A stretch of 7,346 nt of DNA from Actinomycetota bacterium (GTDB lineage: Bacteria > Actinomycetota > Thermoleophilia > Miltoncostaeales > Miltoncostaeaceae), in the NCBI GenBank assembly GCA_947475125.1, contig CANJMX010000076.1:1-7346 (forward strand), written 5' to 3'. The notes under the pieces were generated by a model. The model searched no databases. It saw only the letters and a program-made list of their open reading frames with translations, and was not told the DNA's origin. Position 1 is the first letter of the stretch. Each line of letters begins with the position of its first letter. Of the stretch, positions 5,449 to 7,346 are shown piece after piece. The translations under genes and the position numbers were made by a program.

Positions 5449-6117
5449 ATGATCAGGCCCGTGAGCCCCGAGGTGTCCCTCCATAACGACAGCTGGCAGG
5501 AATCGCGCTGGCCTCCGCTGATCGCGATCCTCGTGGCCGGGGGCCTCTACGCCCTGCTGCCCAGTAACTACGTCATGGCGGACCGGTGGTTTGGCTGGAT
5601 CATCCCGTCTCTCGAGGTGGTGCTGGTGATTGTGGCGGCATCGGCCCCCCCGCGCTCCGAGAGCAACCGTCTGCGCAATATCGGCATCACGCTGGCCGCG
5701 CTCATCACGGTGGCCAACGCCAGTTCGCTCGTCACGCTCGTCATCGGCATCACCCAGGAAAATGGGATGCAGGGACGTGACCTCACGTGGGCGGCCATCG
5801 ACATCTGGGTTACCAACATCATCATCTTTGCGGTCTGGTATTGGGAGATTGATGGCGGGGGGCCGAAGGAGCGGGCCGAGCGGGCCCCGGGGTATGCCGA
5901 CTTCCTGTTCCCCCAGTACCAACTGCCCGGGCCCTGGACCTGGCGCCCGGCATTTCTCGACTACCTCTACATCGCATTGACCAACGCATCGTCATTCGCC
6001 CCGGCCGACTCCCTGCCCATGACCACCCGTGTCAAGGCGATGATGAGCGTGCAGTCGATCATCTCGCTGGGTGTCATCCTCATCGTGGCCGCCCGGGCCA
6101 TCAACATCCTCCACTAG
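5449..6117 (+). CDS. Five-helix membrane protein with a filter-less channel-like pore segment
   Basis: The 222-residue product is an integral membrane protein whose function I cannot name. Hydrophobic helices lie at about 23-38, 47-65, 78-101, 114-131 and 196-219, after a short polar N-terminus. Between the last two is DYLYIALTNASSFAPADSLP (171-190), followed by MTTRVKAMMSVQSIISLGVI. This has the layout of a K+-channel pore helix, filter and inner helix ('YFSfvTlTTVGYGDitP.T...k.lam.qsl..l'), with SFAPAD where TVGYGD would stand. It also recalls DUF1345-type membrane proteins; I believe similar actinobacterial proteins exist, but cannot check. The start follows a GGAGGG site. The gene diverges from typA and ends 6 nt before the GAP-family gene, so the two are probably one operon. 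Confidence is high that it is a real membrane protein, low on role. Confidence 0.8.
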   Translation: MIRPVSPEVSLHNDSWQESRWPPLIAILVAGGLYALLPSNYVMADRWFGWIIPSLEVVLVIVAASAPPRSESNRLRNIGITLAALITVANASSLVTLVIGITQENGMQGRDLTWAAIDIWVTNIIIFAVWYWEIDGGGPKERAERAPGYADFLFPQYQLPGPWTWRPAFLDYLYIALTNASSFAPADSLPMTTRVKAMMSVQSIISLGVILIVAARAINILH

Positions 6118-6123
6118 CGGCCC

Positions 6124-6780
6124 ATGCGCTTTTTCGAACTCGCCTTCCTCTCGAGCATCTCCCCGCAGACGCTCGCCGTGGTGCTGTATCTGCTGGGCGG
6201 CAAGAAGGGGCTGAAGCACTCGTGGCTGTTTGTGGGTGGAGCGCTGTTCACGTCGCTGGTGGCCGGCACCATCGTGGCAGTGGGCCTGGCCGATACGGGG
6301 ATCCACCTGAGCGGCCTCACCAGCGGGCACCGGATGCCCGGGGCGTACATCACGGCGGGGCTCGTCCTGCTGCTGTTCGCCGGCTATGTGTTGTGGTGGC
6401 ACGAGCGCGCGCGGTCTCACCGCAAGAAGAAGGATCGGGCGAGCGACTCCAAGCGGTTGGAGCGCATGGTGGAATCATCATGGGTGGCGCTGGGAGTGGG
6501 CCTGATCTTCGGGTTCCCGGGCCCCGGGTATGCGATCGCGTTGGCAGAGACCAGCGGGCATGCAATGGGCTTCACGATGGCGACGGTGGTGATCTTCAGC
6601 GTCATCTCGTATTCGTGGGGATGGATACCGATCGTGTGGTTCATGTTTGACCAGAGCCGGGCCGTGCGCGTGCTCACGCGCTTTCGCACGGGCGTGGCGA
6701 AGCACCACATCGCCATCATCGTGTCGGTGCTCGCCGTAGTGGGCCTGTACCTCCTCATTCTCGGCCTGCTTACGTTGTGA
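6124..6780 (+). CDS. GAP-family (Sap/SfLAP-like) membrane protein
   Basis: The 218-residue product has about six hydrophobic segments (roughly 8-24, 33-56, 74-92, 120-141, 149-175 and 195-217). It fits the actinobacterial GAP/SfLAP family in length and pattern: an N-terminal SSISPQTLAVVLYLLGGKKG (10-29) like the family's 'lsPxpi...llL..k.' repeat start, a charged cytoplasmic loop (HERARSHRKKKDRASDSKR, 93-111) between the two three-helix halves, and a second half starting GLIFGFPGPGYAIAL (126-140). Mycobacterial relatives are linked to export of glycopeptidolipids or sulfolipids, and the fold is LysE-like; the cargo here is unknown. It starts 6 nt after the previous gene with no clear ribosome site, suggesting translational coupling. 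Confidence 0.7.
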   Translation: MRFFELAFLSSISPQTLAVVLYLLGGKKGLKHSWLFVGGALFTSLVAGTIVAVGLADTGIHLSGLTSGHRMPGAYITAGLVLLLFAGYVLWWHERARSHRKKKDRASDSKRLERMVESSWVALGVGLIFGFPGPGYAIALAETSGHAMGFTMATVVIFSVISYSWGWIPIVWFMFDQSRAVRVLTRFRTGVAKHHIAIIVSVLAVVGLYLLILGLLTL

Positions 6781-6793
6781 GGCCCGTTGGGCC
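6781..6793 (+). terminator. Weak hairpin directly after the GAP-family gene
   Basis: GGCCC, GTT and GGGCC form a 5-bp stem with a 3-nt loop directly after the TGA. No T-tract follows. The position suits a terminator for the two-gene membrane operon, but a stem this short occurs often by chance in GC-rich DNA. Confidence 0.2.
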
Positions 6794-6927
6794 GTGGCGG
6801 GCAGCATTGACGTAAACGGCCCCCCGACCCGGTCGACCAAAGCTCGTGCTCGCAGCGATCGGCGTCGCCGCCGTGGTGGGCGAAGCCGGTGCCGTGGGAG
6901 TGGTGACAGCGGTGGCCATGACGATGA

Positions 6928-7221
6928 CTACGCGAACGACGGCGATAACGAAATGTGCGTCCACGCGCGGGCGCGCACCATGAGTTGGCCGATCAGACCA
7001 CCCGCGAGGAACCCTGGCCAGATCGAATAGCCCCATCGCATAATCAGTGCGGTACCGATGCCCGGGGTCAGCAGCATCGGACTGATCATCAGGTCGGTGA
7101 GGGTGATCGCATACGACCCGATCGCCGCGAAGAATGTCGCCACGGCGAGCACGGTGACGAGGGTCCACCAGCGGCCTGAACGAAGATCGACGGACCGGGG
7201 GAGGATCGAGGGCATCATCAC
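6928..7221 (-). CDS. MASE1-like membrane sensor fragment, probably truncated
   Basis: The 97-residue product has a hydrophobic helix at about 19-38, then ISPMLLTPGIGTALIMRWGY (46-65) and SIWPGFLAGGLIGQL (66-80). This is the recognisable first part of a MASE1 domain ('..sPvWPPaGiALAallLfGyr.WPGiflGaflan'). MASE1 is an eight-helix integral sensor of about 300 residues, normally fused to GGDEF, EAL or histidine-kinase domains. Here the frame stops after ARAWTHISLSPSFA, and only about 150 nt separate it from the convergent GAP gene, so no output domain fits. The frame offset by one base stays open to 6770 and reads HFVIAVVRVVIVMATAV just past the divergence point, so a frameshift is possible, though that tail does not look like MASE1. 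The start is one of GTG, ATG, ATG in tandem (7221, 7218, 7215) with no ribosome site; CATCAT ends 6 nt before the GTG. It could be a pseudogene or a small membrane protein. Confidence 0.45.
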   Translation of the reverse strand: MMMPSILPRSVDLRSGRWWTLVTVLAVATFFAAIGSYAITLTDLMISPMLLTPGIGTALIMRWGYSIWPGFLAGGLIGQLMVRARAWTHISLSPSFA

Positions 7222-7243
7222 CGCCGGATGATGCCCGGAACGA

Positions 7244-7269
7244 CGAGGGCCCGCCGGAGCGGGCCCTCG
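7244..7269 (-). terminator. Strong 11-bp perfect hairpin, terminator-like
   Basis: Arms 7244-7254 (CGAGGGCCCGC) and 7259-7269 are perfect reverse complements around a 4-nt loop (CGGA). The minus-strand sequence after the stem is TCGTT, a short T-bearing tail; the plus-strand side is GGTACTG. A minus-strand TAA at 7291-7293 lies 21 nt before the stem, so this probably ends an unseen minus-strand gene entering from the right. The remaining 7270-7346 holds nothing else I can recognise. Confidence 0.55.
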
Positions 7270-7346
7270 GGTACTGCGTCCCGCTCCGGGTTACCCGGCC
7301 GTGGGGTCGCGCGGTGAATGATGCCATTCCCGTGACGACCCGCCCG

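Noticed and set aside
5431..5922. 163-codon minus-strand frame opposite the 5449 membrane gene
   Set aside because: The plus strand has a strong Shine-Dalgarno and coherent transmembrane helices; the reverse frame is Arg/Asp/His-rich noise.
7291..7346. Possible C-terminal tail of a minus-strand gene entering from the right
   Set aside because: Only 17 codons before the TAA are visible and they match nothing I recognise. I used it only as support for the hairpin's direction.
1..7346. Mobile elements, CRISPR arrays, tRNA, rRNA or phage genes
   Set aside because: I looked for transposase or integrase motifs, repeat-spacer arrays, terminal inverted repeats and tRNA-like sequence and saw none.

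Overview
The window is GC-rich and dense with genes that run in alternating directions. It looks like ordinary chromosome of a member of the Actinomycetota, perhaps a deep-branching, Thermoleophilia-like lineage. That assignment rests on the TypA sequence style (a start like MPIREDLRNVAIVAHVDHG), a GAP-family membrane protein, an EgtD-like methyltransferase, and frequent GTG starts with -10-like boxes set directly upstream of start codons. It is inferred from protein character, not from a marker phylogeny. I see no transposase, integrase, CRISPR array, tRNA, rRNA or phage gene.

Layout from left to right: the first half of an OsmC-family peroxidase gene (minus strand, running off the left edge); a divergently oriented short metallo-beta-lactamase-like protein with a degraded metal site (365-829, +); a two-helix potassium channel fused to an RCK/TrkA-N domain, with an unusual selectivity filter (858-1631, -); a divergently oriented, atypical dihydropteroate-synthase-like protein (about 1671-2594, +). 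The last gene meets an EgtD-like SAM methyltransferase (2591-3544, -) tail to tail, the two stop codons sharing one CTAG. The methyltransferase lies just downstream of typA/bipA (3568-5400, -), the best-recognised gene here. Divergent from typA, a two-gene membrane cluster runs rightward: a five-helix protein with a channel-like pore segment but no selectivity filter (5449-6117) and a GAP/SfLAP-family protein (6124-6780). At the right end a 97-residue MASE1-like sensor fragment lies on the minus strand (6928-7221), followed by a strong 11-bp hairpin.

The genes do not form one obvious pathway. Several touch stress and envelope physiology: peroxide reduction (OsmC), ion flux (K+ channel), ribosome function under stress (TypA), and membrane transport or lipid export (GAP). 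The least ordinary items are the DHPS-like protein lacking the SRK pterin/pABA-site motif, the GVGYRD filter, the filter-less channel-like protein, and the recurring TANNNT box 6-8 nt before start codons, which suggests leaderless transcripts. I do not see a clear new multi-gene system. The DHPS-like/EgtD-like pair is the most plausible place for undescribed chemistry.
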